Positions 17,257 through 26,544 of a stretch of 56,053 bases of DNA are shown piece after piece. This stretch comes from MESE01 sp036675035. GTDB lineage: Bacteria > Pseudomonadota > Gammaproteobacteria > Burkholderiales > Burkholderiaceae_D. Every line of letters begins with the position of its first letter. The stretch's first letter is position 1. Position numbers and translations under genes: made by a program. The stretch is from positions 1 through 56,053 of the forward strand of contig JAKFFO010000064.1 in NCBI GenBank assembly GCA_036675035.1. Reading direction: 5' to 3'. Under the pieces are notes generated by a model. That model ran no database searches, was not told where the DNA came from, and saw only the letters and a list, made by a program, of their open reading frames with translations.

Positions 17257-17783
17257 AATTTCAATAATTCCATGTTGCGAGTTGGTTTATAGGATATCGC
17301 CCGAAGGTACATTTGGTGTTAGGTACTAAACACTATTTTCTGAATGTCGACTTAATCTGTCGCACCGAATTATCATATCAATCAGAACATATTGTATTAC
17401 GGCAATACTATAGCATAATTTCAAAAGAGCAATATTAAAGATGCCTTTTAATCAAATGTTGTTGTGTTAATGGTGCAGGCATTCAAGGCGCTCGCTCTAG
17501 TTAACCATATGGGGCTTTATCTCTTCACCTCTCATGTTGCGGCTTGATGTGCACGAGCCGAACCCGGCTTGCACTAATTCAACTTTATTCTATCGAATCA
17601 AAAAAATATTAGTTTGATAATTCGCAATCGCCTACGTGCGGAGCAGACGATTATCAAAACAAATACTTTATTTTCTCCTCCGATAACATCCGTTGGAAAA
17701 AGTTTCTCACATTGTTGATTCAGATAAAAATAAAAGGCTCCTGGCGCCGGCATGGAAAACAGGAGCAGCTCGACTGCTTTCGT
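17257..17783. other. 527-base AT-rich intergenic region
   Basis: No credible gene is seen. Base composition is much more AT-rich than the flanks. It holds an imperfect palindrome (17316-17333, TTAG-GTA-CTAA core), which is a candidate operator for the helix-turn-helix gene, and a perfect 9-bp inverted repeat TTTGATAAT/ATTATCAAA at 17613-17621 and 17650-17658. The right end carries the terminator of the DUF1415 gene. A small RNA cannot be excluded. Confidence 0.5.
17724..17766 (-). terminator. Terminator of the DUF1415 gene
   Basis: On the minus strand GCTCCTG (17766-17760) pairs with CAGGAGC (17743-17737) across a 16-base loop and is followed by a T-rich tail (17735-17724). It lies 18 bases beyond the stop codon of the gene at 17784. 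Confidence 0.75.
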
Positions 17784-18368
17784 TCATTTCATCTGCTTGA
17801 TTGCATTCGGTATCGGAGCGGCTGCCTTGATTCGGTCGCTAAGCCGACGCCAGCCTTCCGGACCGAGTTGACGCAAGGTCGCGATGTTCTTGTCGAATAT
17901 CTCCGAAGCGTCCGGAAATGCCGCCACAGCCGAATCGATGCTTGATTCACGCAACAGGTGAAGAATCGGGTAAGGCGAACGGTTGGTGCAATTATCGATA
18001 TCGTCGGGTCGGGTGCCGGCAAACTGATATTCTGGATGGAAAGTTGCAACTTGAATCTGCCCGGTCAGCCCCAGTTTTTCGACTGTTGCATCTGCAATAT
18101 CCAGAAAGTCGTTGTATTCCAGGAAATCGTTCAACACCCGCGGATGGATCAGCAGGGTTGTATCCAATATCGCCGGATCCGTGCGCTGCAATTTTTGCAG
18201 TTCGGCACCGAGCTCCTTGCGTAAATCGACAGGTGTCGTGGCATTGCTGACCACGTATCGAATCTGGTTTTTTACATAAACAGCCTTGGCGAACGGGCAA
18301 AGATTCAGACCGATGACAGCATGCTCAAGCCACGCTCGAGTCTCTGCAATAATTTTCATTTCATCCAT
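17784..18368 (-). CDS. DUF1415 family protein
   Basis: A 194-residue cytosolic protein of the DUF1415 family, recognised by ETRAWLEHAVIGLNLCPFAKAVY near the start (the conserved LNLCPFA), FNDFLEYNDFLDIAD-like text in the middle, and QVATFHPEYQFAGTRPDDIDNCTNRSPYP, a highly conserved block with HPxYQF and NRSPYP. The function is unknown. Conserved His, Cys and Asp residues suggest metal binding or an enzyme, but this is a guess. The ATG at 18368 (MDEMKII) is chosen over an upstream ATG at 18470 that would add 34 residues unlike the family. Confidence 0.88.
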   Translation of the reverse strand: MDEMKIIAETRAWLEHAVIGLNLCPFAKAVYVKNQIRYVVSNATTPVDLRKELGAELQKLQRTDPAILDTTLLIHPRVLNDFLEYNDFLDIADATVEKLGLTGQIQVATFHPEYQFAGTRPDDIDNCTNRSPYPILHLLRESSIDSAVAAFPDASEIFDKNIATLRQLGPEGWRRLSDRIKAAAPIPNAIKQMK

Positions 18369-18586
18369 GATGGGAGCTTTCCGACTTGTTGACGACGCAT
18401 AAATGCCTGTCTTTACTGTCTTTGCAAAGATTGTGCACCGAAATTCATCGACACATTGAATCGATCGCACCTATCGATTGGCATGAAACCGATTTTGCGC
18501 GGACCTGCAGTATGGGCCGGATAAATCGGATATCCTTCGTTCCCATTACATCGATTCCGAAGTTCAATCAACATCGAGATTTCATC

Positions 18587-19156
18587 ATGGCCCTCAAGGC
18601 AACCATATTCAAAGCCGAATTGCAAATCGCGGACATGGATCGTCACTATTATCAGAGCCACATGCTGACCATCGCACGCCACCCGTCGGAAACCGATGAA
18701 AGGATGATGGTCCGGTTAATGGCATTTGCGCGGCATGCGGATCCGGCGTTGTGTTTCGGGAAGGGGTTGAGCGATGTCGACGAGCCGGATCTTTGGAAGA
18801 AAGACCTGACCGGCGCCATCGATCTCTGGATCGAGGTGGGTCAGCCTGATGAAAAACGTCTGCTCAAAGCATGTGGCCGCGCCGCCCAAGTCGTCGTGTA
18901 TAGCTATAGCAGCAATAGCGGAATCTGGTGGAATCAAATCAGCAACAGGCTGGAACGCGCACGGAATCTGACGGTAATCGATTTGTCGTCCGTGAGCAGT
19001 CAGGCACTGGCGAGGCTGGCACAACGCAACATGCAGCTGCAATGTACCGTCCAGGATGGACAGCTCTGGTTCACCGACAATAGCGACACGGTTCAACTGG
19101 ACCTGACAATAATGAAATCGCGAATCGAATCTCACCCAAACGCCGCCCGCAATTAA
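18587..19156 (+). CDS. yaeQ: YaeQ family protein
   Basis: A 189-residue protein of the YaeQ family, which has a PD-(D/E)XK nuclease-like fold of unknown role. The start at 18587 gives MALKATIFKAELQIADMDRHYY, the family opening. Conserved text follows: TIARHPSETDERMMVRLMAFA, GLSDVDEPDLWKKDLTGAIDLWIEVGQPDEKRL, and YSYSSNSGIWW. E. coli YaeQ was once reported to suppress loss of RfaH, but its function remains unsettled. It is divergent from the DUF1415 gene and convergent with mltB, so it is probably monocistronic. Confidence 0.92.
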   Translation: MALKATIFKAELQIADMDRHYYQSHMLTIARHPSETDERMMVRLMAFARHADPALCFGKGLSDVDEPDLWKKDLTGAIDLWIEVGQPDEKRLLKACGRAAQVVVYSYSSNSGIWWNQISNRLERARNLTVIDLSSVSSQALARLAQRNMQLQCTVQDGQLWFTDNSDTVQLDLTIMKSRIESHPNAARN

Positions 19157-19171
19157 AGGTTCGCTCGACCT

Positions 19172-20278
19172 CTAACGACCGCGGGCATTCTTGACTGCGT
19201 GTCCCAGATCAATCACCGACATTGCATAAAAAAAGCTGCGATTGTATTTCGTGATTGCGAAAAAATTGTCGGTGCCAAGCCAGTATTCCGTTGGCTCCAG
19301 ACCGTTTTGCAGATCAACCAGGCCGTAACGCATTCCGGACGGAGCGTCGGTTTTCGGCGAGACGCCAGCGGCCTTCAATTCATCCAGTGAAAATTTTGCT
19401 TCGAGCCCCTGACCGATAAATGCCTCCCAGCTATTGGTATCCGGCGCGACGTTAACCGGAAAAACCGTCGGGTCACCGGTTTTCCACCCATGTTGCACCA
19501 GAAAGTTCGCGACGCTGCCGATTGCGTCTACCGGAGAATTGCTTAGGTCGATCTTATTGTCGTAATCGAAATCAATTGCGTAATTCCTGATGCTTCCGGG
19601 CATGAACTGCGGCCAGCCGATCGCGCCCGCGTAAGAACCGCGCAGCGAGAATGGATCGATTGCCGCCTCGCGCGCAAACAGCAGGGTATTTTCGAGCTCG
19701 CGCCGGAAATATGCCATGCGCGATATCCGATTCGACGTGTCCGGATACGCGAATGCGAGTGTCGTAATGGCGTCCATTACGCGGAAATTGCCAGTGTTGC
19801 GGCCATAGACGGTCTCAACGCCGATAATGCCGACAATAATTTCCGCAGGTACTCCGTACTCTGCTTGCGCGCGCGCCAGTGCTTCCAGATGTTCGTCCCA
19901 AAAAGCGGCGCCGGCGGAAATTCGAATCGGGTCGATGAAGCGATCCCGGTACGCCTGCCAGTTTTTCGGCCGTCCAGGCGGTGCCGGCTTCATCAACTGA
20001 ATCGTTCTATCGACGTACTCGACCTGTGCCATGATTGCGGCCAGTTCGGTTTTGTCGAATCCATGCTGGGCGACCATCTGATCGATGAATTCGTTCACTT
20101 CCGGCCATTGGGAAAAATCGGCGACTTCACCAATTTTTCCCTGTTCAAGCGAGACTGTGCGTATTTGCGCGTTGGTTTCCTTTGACGCTGATGCGGCGCG
20201 GACGTCAATGGTGGCCGCAGCTGTCATGGCCAACACGAACAAACCAGCTGCAAATTTTGAAGCGATTGAAAAATTCAT
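19172..20278 (-). CDS. mltB: Lytic murein transglycosylase B
   Basis: A 368-residue periplasmic peptidoglycan-cleaving enzyme of the MltB family (GH103). There is a cleavable signal peptide (about 1-28, VRAA-S) and no lipobox, so it appears soluble rather than a lipoprotein. The catalytic glutamate is E155 in GIIGVETVYGRNTG, and other signatures are SYAGAIGWPQFMPGSIRNYAIDFD and the C-terminal AITKYNRSFFYAMSVIDL. Its ATG directly follows the TAA of the transglutaminase gene with no spacer, so it is the last gene of the moxR-DUF58-tgpA operon. Confidence 0.94.
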   Translation of the reverse strand: MNFSIASKFAAGLFVLAMTAAATIDVRAASASKETNAQIRTVSLEQGKIGEVADFSQWPEVNEFIDQMVAQHGFDKTELAAIMAQVEYVDRTIQLMKPAPPGRPKNWQAYRDRFIDPIRISAGAAFWDEHLEALARAQAEYGVPAEIIVGIIGVETVYGRNTGNFRVMDAITTLAFAYPDTSNRISRMAYFRRELENTLLFAREAAIDPFSLRGSYAGAIGWPQFMPGSIRNYAIDFDYDNKIDLSNSPVDAIGSVANFLVQHGWKTGDPTVFPVNVAPDTNSWEAFIGQGLEAKFSLDELKAAGVSPKTDAPSGMRYGLVDLQNGLEPTEYWLGTDNFFAITKYNRSFFYAMSVIDLGHAVKNARGR

Positions 20279-22363
20279 TTACTTACATTCAGCTAGAAGT
20301 GATTCAAGTTTCGAAAGATCTGCCGAAGAAACTTTTTGCGGACTTTCGGCAGTATGCGGCTTGCCATAGCGGATCGACTCATACATTTCAAGAAAGCGCC
20401 CGACGGCAGCTCGCTGGCCCGGCGTAAGCGACGATGGCTCCGACATCAGGCGCGCTGCATATGAACGCGGTCCCTCATGGAGGGCTGGAGCGCAGCCTCG
20501 GCGCGCCATGCGCCGGCATAAAATTTGGTACATTTTGTCCCATGGCTGGAGTTTCTGACGATTCCTCAGCAGCGGCCACGCAATGACCGCCATTGCCATC
20601 GCCCCGAGTCCAAACATCAACCCGGTCAAGGTGCGCCAATCCACATCATCGAAGCCAAGCGACTGAATCAAGCTTCGTTGCCGGTCCGGTGTGTAATTGA
20701 GTACCCACTGGTTCCATGAGTTGGTCACCGCGTCCCAATTGTGCCGCAACCCCCTCAGCGTAGTTACCCACGCGCCGGGCGTATTGTCCAGCGTGACCAG
20801 TCCACCCAGCAGCCGCGGTGGAATCACGCCGGTCAGATTTCGTTCGATGCGCTCCGGGGCTACCGCCGACGTTGGATCTACCCGCGTCCAGCCGCGGCCT
20901 TTGAGCCACACTTCGGCCCAGGCGTGCGCATCGGATTGACGCACGACCATGAATCCGTCGACGGTATTGAGTTCGCCGCCCTGATAGCCCGTCACGACCC
21001 GCGATGGAATTCCCAGCGCGCGCATCAGCACCACGAAAGCACTCGCATAGTGTTCACAAAATCCTTCCTTGGTCGAGAACAGAAAATCATCGACCGCATG
21101 TTGCCCGAGCAGCGCCGGCTCCAGTGTGTAGCTGAATTTTTCCTGTCGAAAGAATTTGAGAATCGCATCAACCGCCTCCATATCGCTGCGCAGATGCGGT
21201 CTCAATTGCGCTGCAAATTCCAGCGTTAATGGATTGTATCCGCGCGGCAGCGCAAGCCAATCGCGTAGGACCGCGTCGGACGCATTAGGTTGCAGTTCGA
21301 AGTCGACATACGATTCCGCATCGTAGCGCACGCGCTGGCCGATTGGCCGTCTAGTCAATATTTGCAGATCTGCCGAGAGCCGTGACGGATTCTTGGCGAT
21401 TCGTGGCGCAACCATCGGCATCTCCAGCGCATACAGCGCGCGACGACCGTTCGGTTCCAGCGTAACCTGGTAACGAATCGGGGAGCCGCGCGGCGTAATG
21501 CCAGCCGGCTCTGCCTGGCTGAATGTGGTGCGCGTTTCCAGCGGTGTCCATGTGCGGCCGTCGTAATTGCCGAGGACGGGGCCACGCCAATACAGTCTGG
21601 ATTGCGGAGGCGCATCGTCAATGAATTTCGCTCGGAAGGCGATTTCTCCCGATAGCGCGAGATCCGAGATATTGCCCGGCGCCATGCTGTCCGACAATCC
21701 GCTGCGTGCGGAATGCGCATCGCCGGGCAAACCCCATAACGGGCCCTGGATGCGTGGGAACAGGAAAAAAAGTATCAAGGTGAGCGGTATTGCAAGTCCG
21801 ACGATCATTGCGCCAAGCGCGAGGCGCCGCTTCAATGGAGGCGCCTTCCCGGTATATTGAAACGACAACTGCGCGGTCAGCATCATGATGACCGACACGA
21901 TCATCATGGTCGCGGTGCCGATGGTCTGGGAATAGAAAAAGCTGGCGAGTATCAGGAAGAAACTCAGGAACACCACCACGAACAAATCACGCTTCGCGCG
22001 CATCTCGAGCAATTTGAACGCAAGCAGCAGAACGAGCATCGTCACGCCTGCTTCCTGGCCGAAAAATGTCCTGTGAGTCCAGTAGACGCCGCCCATTGCA
22101 ATAACGGCAATCGGCAGCAGTATCCAGCGCACCGGCATTCGATTGCCGCGGAACGTGATCCATGTTCGCCACAACAGCAGCGTTGCGCAAACTGTTGTGG
22201 CCCATATCGGCAAGTGCACGATATGCGGCAGCAGAACCGTCACGCATGCAGCAAGCAGCAGAAGCGTGTCGGCCTTGTCGCGCGACATCGGGCGGGCGAT
22301 GCGCCGCAGAAGCGGGGTGCGGCCGGCGGCTGTAAAGGAAGGAATTTGACCACGCACCTTCAT
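20279..22363 (-). CDS. tgpA: TgpA-type membrane transglutaminase-like protein (DUF3488)
   Basis: A 694-residue inner-membrane protein. Residues about 30-225 hold six or seven membrane segments (DUF3488). A periplasmic transglutaminase-like domain follows, with the triad Cys about residue 436 in EGFCEHYASAFVVLMRALGIPSRVVTGY, His in SDAHAWAEVW, and Asp in WTRVDPTSAV. One more membrane segment near 585-605 precedes a C-terminal DUF4129-like helix. Pseudomonas TgpA is essential and acts on the cell envelope. The start ATG at 22363 overlaps the stop of the DUF58 gene (ATGA). Confidence 0.93.
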   Translation of the reverse strand: MKVRGQIPSFTAAGRTPLLRRIARPMSRDKADTLLLLAACVTVLLPHIVHLPIWATTVCATLLLWRTWITFRGNRMPVRWILLPIAVIAMGGVYWTHRTFFGQEAGVTMLVLLLAFKLLEMRAKRDLFVVVFLSFFLILASFFYSQTIGTATMMIVSVIMMLTAQLSFQYTGKAPPLKRRLALGAMIVGLAIPLTLILFFLFPRIQGPLWGLPGDAHSARSGLSDSMAPGNISDLALSGEIAFRAKFIDDAPPQSRLYWRGPVLGNYDGRTWTPLETRTTFSQAEPAGITPRGSPIRYQVTLEPNGRRALYALEMPMVAPRIAKNPSRLSADLQILTRRPIGQRVRYDAESYVDFELQPNASDAVLRDWLALPRGYNPLTLEFAAQLRPHLRSDMEAVDAILKFFRQEKFSYTLEPALLGQHAVDDFLFSTKEGFCEHYASAFVVLMRALGIPSRVVTGYQGGELNTVDGFMVVRQSDAHAWAEVWLKGRGWTRVDPTSAVAPERIERNLTGVIPPRLLGGLVTLDNTPGAWVTTLRGLRHNWDAVTNSWNQWVLNYTPDRQRSLIQSLGFDDVDWRTLTGLMFGLGAMAMAVIAWPLLRNRQKLQPWDKMYQILCRRMARRGCAPALHEGPRSYAARLMSEPSSLTPGQRAAVGRFLEMYESIRYGKPHTAESPQKVSSADLSKLESLLAECK

Positions 22364-23355
22364 GACGTTCCCTCGTACAACGCAAGCGCCCGCAAGCATG
22401 CTTCCTGATGCGCAGGACCGATCGCCGAATGATAGGCAACATGACCGAGCCGCAGTGCGTAAGGCAATCCGCGCATTTCGGCTTCGATCACCCAGCTCGT
22501 CATCCGCGACAGCTTCGATTCGATATCCATGCCACGAGGAAGTTTGGAAAAATCCAGCTGCAGCTCGCTGCTGGCGCCACCTTCAAAATGCTTGCTGACC
22601 AGCGTACCGCCTGCTTCGATATTGAGCCTGGCGATCTGCCGCCATGCGAGCCGCTTCATCGAATCGCCGGCCTGATAAGCGCGAATGCCGGCAAAATCCT
22701 CGTGCCCGGCCTGACCTTGTCCGTCTTCCTGCGCTTCAGCGGCCAGAGGCAGCGGCGGCGCATTTTCTTCCGGGCGCGGGTAAACCAGCACCTTGGTGTC
22801 CGGCTGCCAATAGCTCCACGCGCGCAACAGGCCGAGTGGAAAGCGTGTTTGCAGACGTATGCGGGGAGCCGGCAACCAGCCCCGGTTCTGGGCTGATGTG
22901 CTCAGCACAACCAGGCTCGAGCCATGCGCGGGGATGTCGGCAGGCTGGGCCAGATCGGATGATTCTTCACCGATGAATCCGAGCCAGATCGCGTAACGGT
23001 CGTTCTTCCGGCGGTTGATCAGATGCAGCTCGAATTGCGCTTTTTCGCCGACGAAAACCGGCGAGGCACGTCCGGCCGCCAGGTGCAGATGCGCCAGGTT
23101 GCGGAAGGTGAGATGCATGTCGATAACCGCACAGCCGGCAATCAGGAAAGTCAGCGCAAAGCCCAGGCTCAATTCGTAGTTGATCGAGCCGATGAACAGT
23201 ATGACCAGCATGACGCCCAGTCCGAGCCCGGGTCTGGTCGGAACAATGAATACGCGGCGCTGGTTCAGGAATGCTTCGCCGGGCTCCGCATCGCGCAACT
23301 GGAACAGCCATTTGTTGGCTGCCTTGGTCAAGCTGTTTTGCAGAGTTCCAAACAT
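22360..23355 (-). CDS. DUF58 domain protein
   Basis: A 331-residue protein with two membrane segments (about 40-80, GLGLGVMLVILFIGSINYELSLGFALTFLIAG) and a C-terminal DUF58 (vWA-like) domain centred on the signature DFAGIRAYQAGDSMKRLAWRQIAR (about 230-255). In MoxR-type operons such proteins are thought to be partners of the AAA ATPase, but their exact role is unknown. The ATG at 23355 (MFGTLQ) is preferred over a longer upstream frame. It begins 8 bases after the moxR stop and its TGA overlaps tgpA. Confidence 0.92.
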   Translation of the reverse strand: MFGTLQNSLTKAANKWLFQLRDAEPGEAFLNQRRVFIVPTRPGLGLGVMLVILFIGSINYELSLGFALTFLIAGCAVIDMHLTFRNLAHLHLAAGRASPVFVGEKAQFELHLINRRKNDRYAIWLGFIGEESSDLAQPADIPAHGSSLVVLSTSAQNRGWLPAPRIRLQTRFPLGLLRAWSYWQPDTKVLVYPRPEENAPPLPLAAEAQEDGQGQAGHEDFAGIRAYQAGDSMKRLAWRQIARLNIEAGGTLVSKHFEGGASSELQLDFSKLPRGMDIESKLSRMTSWVIEAEMRGLPYALRLGHVAYHSAIGPAHQEACLRALALYEGTS

Positions 23356-23363
23356 GGACAGGA

Positions 23364-24284
23364 TCAGACGGCAACCGATTTCATGAGCTGCAGCACCAGG
23401 TCGCGGCTTCCGAGTGCGGCGCTGCCGGTCGATTTCAGCGGACGCAGCCGGTGAGCCGCCACCGGCACCATTACCGCCTGCACATCTTCCGGAATCACAT
23501 GATTTCTTCCTTCCAGTGCTGCCCACGCACGTGCGGCCTGCAGCAATGCGATCGATGCACGCGGGCTCAGGCCTTCGGCGAACATGCCGTTCTGCCGCGA
23601 TGCCTGTGCCAGCGCCTGGACGTAATCGATCAGCGACGAGGATGTGTGAACCTGCTTGAGTGCAATCCTGGCCGCGGTTAGTTCATCCGGTTGCATCGCG
23701 GTGCGTAATTCCCGCAGCATGGTGCGGCGATCATCGCCCAGCAATAGCGAGCGTTCTGCGGCAGCGTCGGGATACCCGAGTGAAAGACACATCAGAAAGC
23801 GGTCGAGTTGCGACTCCGGTAGCTGGAACGTGCCGATCTGATGGGTAGGATTCTGGGTCGCGATGACGAAGAACGGCTCAGGCAACTCGCGTGTGACGCC
23901 ATCGGCGCTGACCTGGCGTTCTTCCATTGCTTCGAGCAGTGCGGACTGGGTTTTCGGTGTTGCACGATTGATCTCGTCGGCCAGCAAAACCTGCGTGAAT
24001 ATCGGACCGGGATGAAACGCGAAGCCGTTCTTTTCGCGATCGAATATGGAAATGCCAACCACGTCGGCCGGCAACAGATCGCTGGTGAACTGTATGCGGT
24101 TGAATTTCAATCCCAATGAGACTGCCAGCGCGTGTGCCAAGGTCGTTTTTCCAACGCCTGGCACATCTTCGATCAATAGATGACCGCCTGCCAACAGGCA
24201 CACCAGCGATTGTCGAACCTGCAAATCCTTGCCGACGATGATTTGATCGACTTGTCTGGCAACGGCATGGATTTTTGCAAACAT
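23364..24284 (-). CDS. MoxR family AAA+ ATPase
   Basis: A 306-residue ATPase. Walker A is DVPGVGKTTLAHAL (K46), Walker B is VLLADEINRATPKTQSALLEAMEE, followed by a sensor region VIATQNPTHQIGTFQLPESQLDRFLM typical of MoxR (AAA_3). The C-terminal lid has GLSPRASIALLQAARAWA. MoxR proteins act as chaperone-like assembly factors for partner protein complexes. It is the first gene of moxR-DUF58-tgpA-mltB. The ATG at 24284 gives MFAKIHAVARQV. Confidence 0.95.
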   Translation of the reverse strand: MFAKIHAVARQVDQIIVGKDLQVRQSLVCLLAGGHLLIEDVPGVGKTTLAHALAVSLGLKFNRIQFTSDLLPADVVGISIFDREKNGFAFHPGPIFTQVLLADEINRATPKTQSALLEAMEERQVSADGVTRELPEPFFVIATQNPTHQIGTFQLPESQLDRFLMCLSLGYPDAAAERSLLLGDDRRTMLRELRTAMQPDELTAARIALKQVHTSSSLIDYVQALAQASRQNGMFAEGLSPRASIALLQAARAWAALEGRNHVIPEDVQAVMVPVAAHRLRPLKSTGSAALGSRDLVLQLMKSVAV

Positions 24285-24473
24285 GGTTTTCCTGTAGCTG
24301 AATGTTGGAGAGGTGCGATATGGCGCAGTGCGGATATGCCATTCTGACTTACTATTGAGTATTCGCAAACTGCAAGGATTTGTGTCGACCGCATTCCGGC
24401 GATGTACGCATTCCTTTTTCGTTAAACTTGTAGGATTCTATTCGAGAACGCCAATCGCGTGCTCTGCAAAGTC

Positions 24474-25457
24474 ATGACAACCGGCCTGTACACCCATCCT
24501 GATTGCAAACTCCATGAAATGGGATCGTGGCATCCTGAATCGCCTGCCCGGCTGCAGGCGATCGAAGACCAGCTGATCGCAAGCCGGATCGACGGCTTAC
24601 TGGATTACCGGCAAGCGCCGGCGGCCGGTCTGGATGCGATAGCGCGGGTACATACCGCGAATGCGATAGCGCTGATTCGCGATAACATACCGTCGTCAAA
24701 ATTGAAGACGGCAGGCGATGCATCGTCTTCGGCCAACATCGATTCGGATTACTATCCGCTGGATGGCGACACGTCCCTCAATGCGTACAGCTGGCAAGCT
24801 GCGCTGGAGGCGGCCGGAGCAGCAATTGCCGCAACCGATGCGGTGATCGCAGGCGAACTCGATAATGCATTTTGCGCCATTCGCCCGCCGGGCCATCATG
24901 CTCGGCCGACTGCCCCGATGGGGTTTTGCCTGTTCAACAATATCGCAATCGCAGCAATGCATGCGCTGGAAGTCCATGGCCTGCAACGCGTCGCCATTGT
25001 CGACTTCGATGTGCATCATGGCAATGGAACCGAGGAAGCGTTCAGTGCCGAACCGCGCGTCTTGATGGTGAGCTTTTTCCAGCATCCGTTCTATCCCTAT
25101 ACCGGCATACGCAACTCTTCCCGTCTCTACAACAATGCAGTCAATGTACCGGTGCCGGCCTATGCCAAAGGCGATGTCGTGCGCCAGCTGGTTACCGAAC
25201 GGTGGTTGCCGGCGCTGCATGCCCATCGTCCGGAAATGATCTTTATCTCCGCAGGATTCGATGCACATGCGGAAGATGACATGGGGCAGATGGGGCTGGT
25301 GGAAGACGACTATGCATGGATCACGCGCGAAGTCATGGAGATTGCGAAACAGTATGCAAACGGCCGGATCGTCAGCTGCCTGGAAGGCGGCTACAACCTG
25401 TCTGCACTCGGCCGCAGCGTGGTCGCCCATGTGAAGGCGCTGGCGCAGCTGGACTGA
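24474..25457 (+). CDS. Histone deacetylase family hydrolase
   Basis: A 327-residue zinc-dependent deacetylase of the arginase/HDAC fold. Visible are RPPGHHARPTAPMGFCLFNN (His141-His142 charge relay), IVDFDVHHGNGTEEAF (zinc ligands Asp and His at about 179 and 181), SAGFDAHAEDDMGQMGL (third zinc Asp), and LEGGYNLSAL. Bacterial members deacetylate acetylpolyamines, acetoin-related or other small N-acetyl compounds. The substrate here is unknown. The ATG at 24474 is preferred to a GTG at 24459. It diverges from the moxR operon, with 189 bases between. Confidence 0.93.
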   Translation: MTTGLYTHPDCKLHEMGSWHPESPARLQAIEDQLIASRIDGLLDYRQAPAAGLDAIARVHTANAIALIRDNIPSSKLKTAGDASSSANIDSDYYPLDGDTSLNAYSWQAALEAAGAAIAATDAVIAGELDNAFCAIRPPGHHARPTAPMGFCLFNNIAIAAMHALEVHGLQRVAIVDFDVHHGNGTEEAFSAEPRVLMVSFFQHPFYPYTGIRNSSRLYNNAVNVPVPAYAKGDVVRQLVTERWLPALHAHRPEMIFISAGFDAHAEDDMGQMGLVEDDYAWITREVMEIAKQYANGRIVSCLEGGYNLSALGRSVVAHVKALAQLD

Positions 25458-25560
25458 ATCAAATCCATTTCGGTTGTATCAATGTCATCGCGCGTTTTCG
25501 AAACCGGGAAAACCAGGCGAGCGGGTAAAATAGCGCCCTGATTCCGCAAATTGAGCATAC

Positions 25561-26478
25561 ATGTCTATTCAATGGTTCCCCGGTCACATGAACGCCGCCC
25601 GCAAAAAGGCGGCGGAGTCCATGGAAAAGGCCGATATGGTGATCGAAGTGCTCGATGCCCGCGTGCCGCAGGCGAGTTGCAATCCGATGATCGAGCAACT
25701 GCGTGTATTTCGCCAGCGGCCATGTCTGAAAATTCTTAACAAGAGCGATCTGGCCGACCCCGTGGCCACGCAAGCCTGGCTCGATCACTACAATCGGCAG
25801 AAGAATGTGCATGCGGTTGCGCTGAGCTGCAAGAAGCCGGCCGATGTCGCAAAGATTCCGGGATTCTGTCTCAAGATCGCACCGCATCGCGGCACCCCGC
25901 TGAAACCGCTGCGGATGATGATCATGGGGATTCCCAACGTCGGTAAATCGACATTGATGAATGCGTTGCTCAAGAAAAGGGTTGCCAAGGTCGGCGACGA
26001 GCCGGCAGTCACCAAAATGCAGCAACGCCTTTACCTCGGCAATAACATGGTGCTGATCGATACGCCGGGCATGTTGTGGCCGAAGATCGAGCATCCCAGC
26101 GATGGGCTGATGCTGGCCGCCAGCCACGCGATCGGCAGCAATGCATTGATCGAGGAAGAAGTGGCGACCTTTCTGGCGGACCAGCTGTTGACCCGTTATG
26201 CACCGTTGCTGGCTGCGCGTTATGGCTTTCCAACCGAAGGAATCGATGGCGTCAGCGTCATCGAAGGCGTCGCAAAACGACGTGGATACCGGCTCAAGGG
26301 GGGCGAATTCGATCTGGAAAAAGCTGCGCATACCTTGCTTCAGGATTATCGTACCGGTGCACTTGGGCGCATCAGCCTGGAAACGCCGGAAAGCCGGTCC
26401 GCGCTGCTGGCCAGCTACAAACCCGAGCCGAGACTGGGCGAGCCGCAAGACGTGCAGCACGACTCCAGCGGCGATTGA
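25561..26478 (+). CDS. ylqF: Circularly permuted ribosome-biogenesis GTPase YlqF (RbgA)
   Basis: A 305-residue GTPase with permuted motifs: G4 NKSD at 60-63 comes before G1 GIPNVGKST at about 122-130, then G3 DTPGML. The opening MSIQWFPGHMNAARKKAAESMEKADMVIEVLDARVP is diagnostic for YlqF/RbgA. In Bacillus the protein is needed for a late step of 50S subunit assembly, and proteobacterial members are presumed alike. The ATG at 25561 follows a 103-base gap after the deacetylase gene. Confidence 0.95.
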   Translation: MSIQWFPGHMNAARKKAAESMEKADMVIEVLDARVPQASCNPMIEQLRVFRQRPCLKILNKSDLADPVATQAWLDHYNRQKNVHAVALSCKKPADVAKIPGFCLKIAPHRGTPLKPLRMMIMGIPNVGKSTLMNALLKKRVAKVGDEPAVTKMQQRLYLGNNMVLIDTPGMLWPKIEHPSDGLMLAASHAIGSNALIEEEVATFLADQLLTRYAPLLAARYGFPTEGIDGVSVIEGVAKRRGYRLKGGEFDLEKAAHTLLQDYRTGALGRISLETPESRSALLASYKPEPRLGEPQDVQHDSSGD

Positions 26479-26544
26479 TCGAAGGTACCCTTGGTCGCCG
26501 CCGGCGCATCATTCTTCATCGCAGATCCGAACCGGAGAAAAAGC

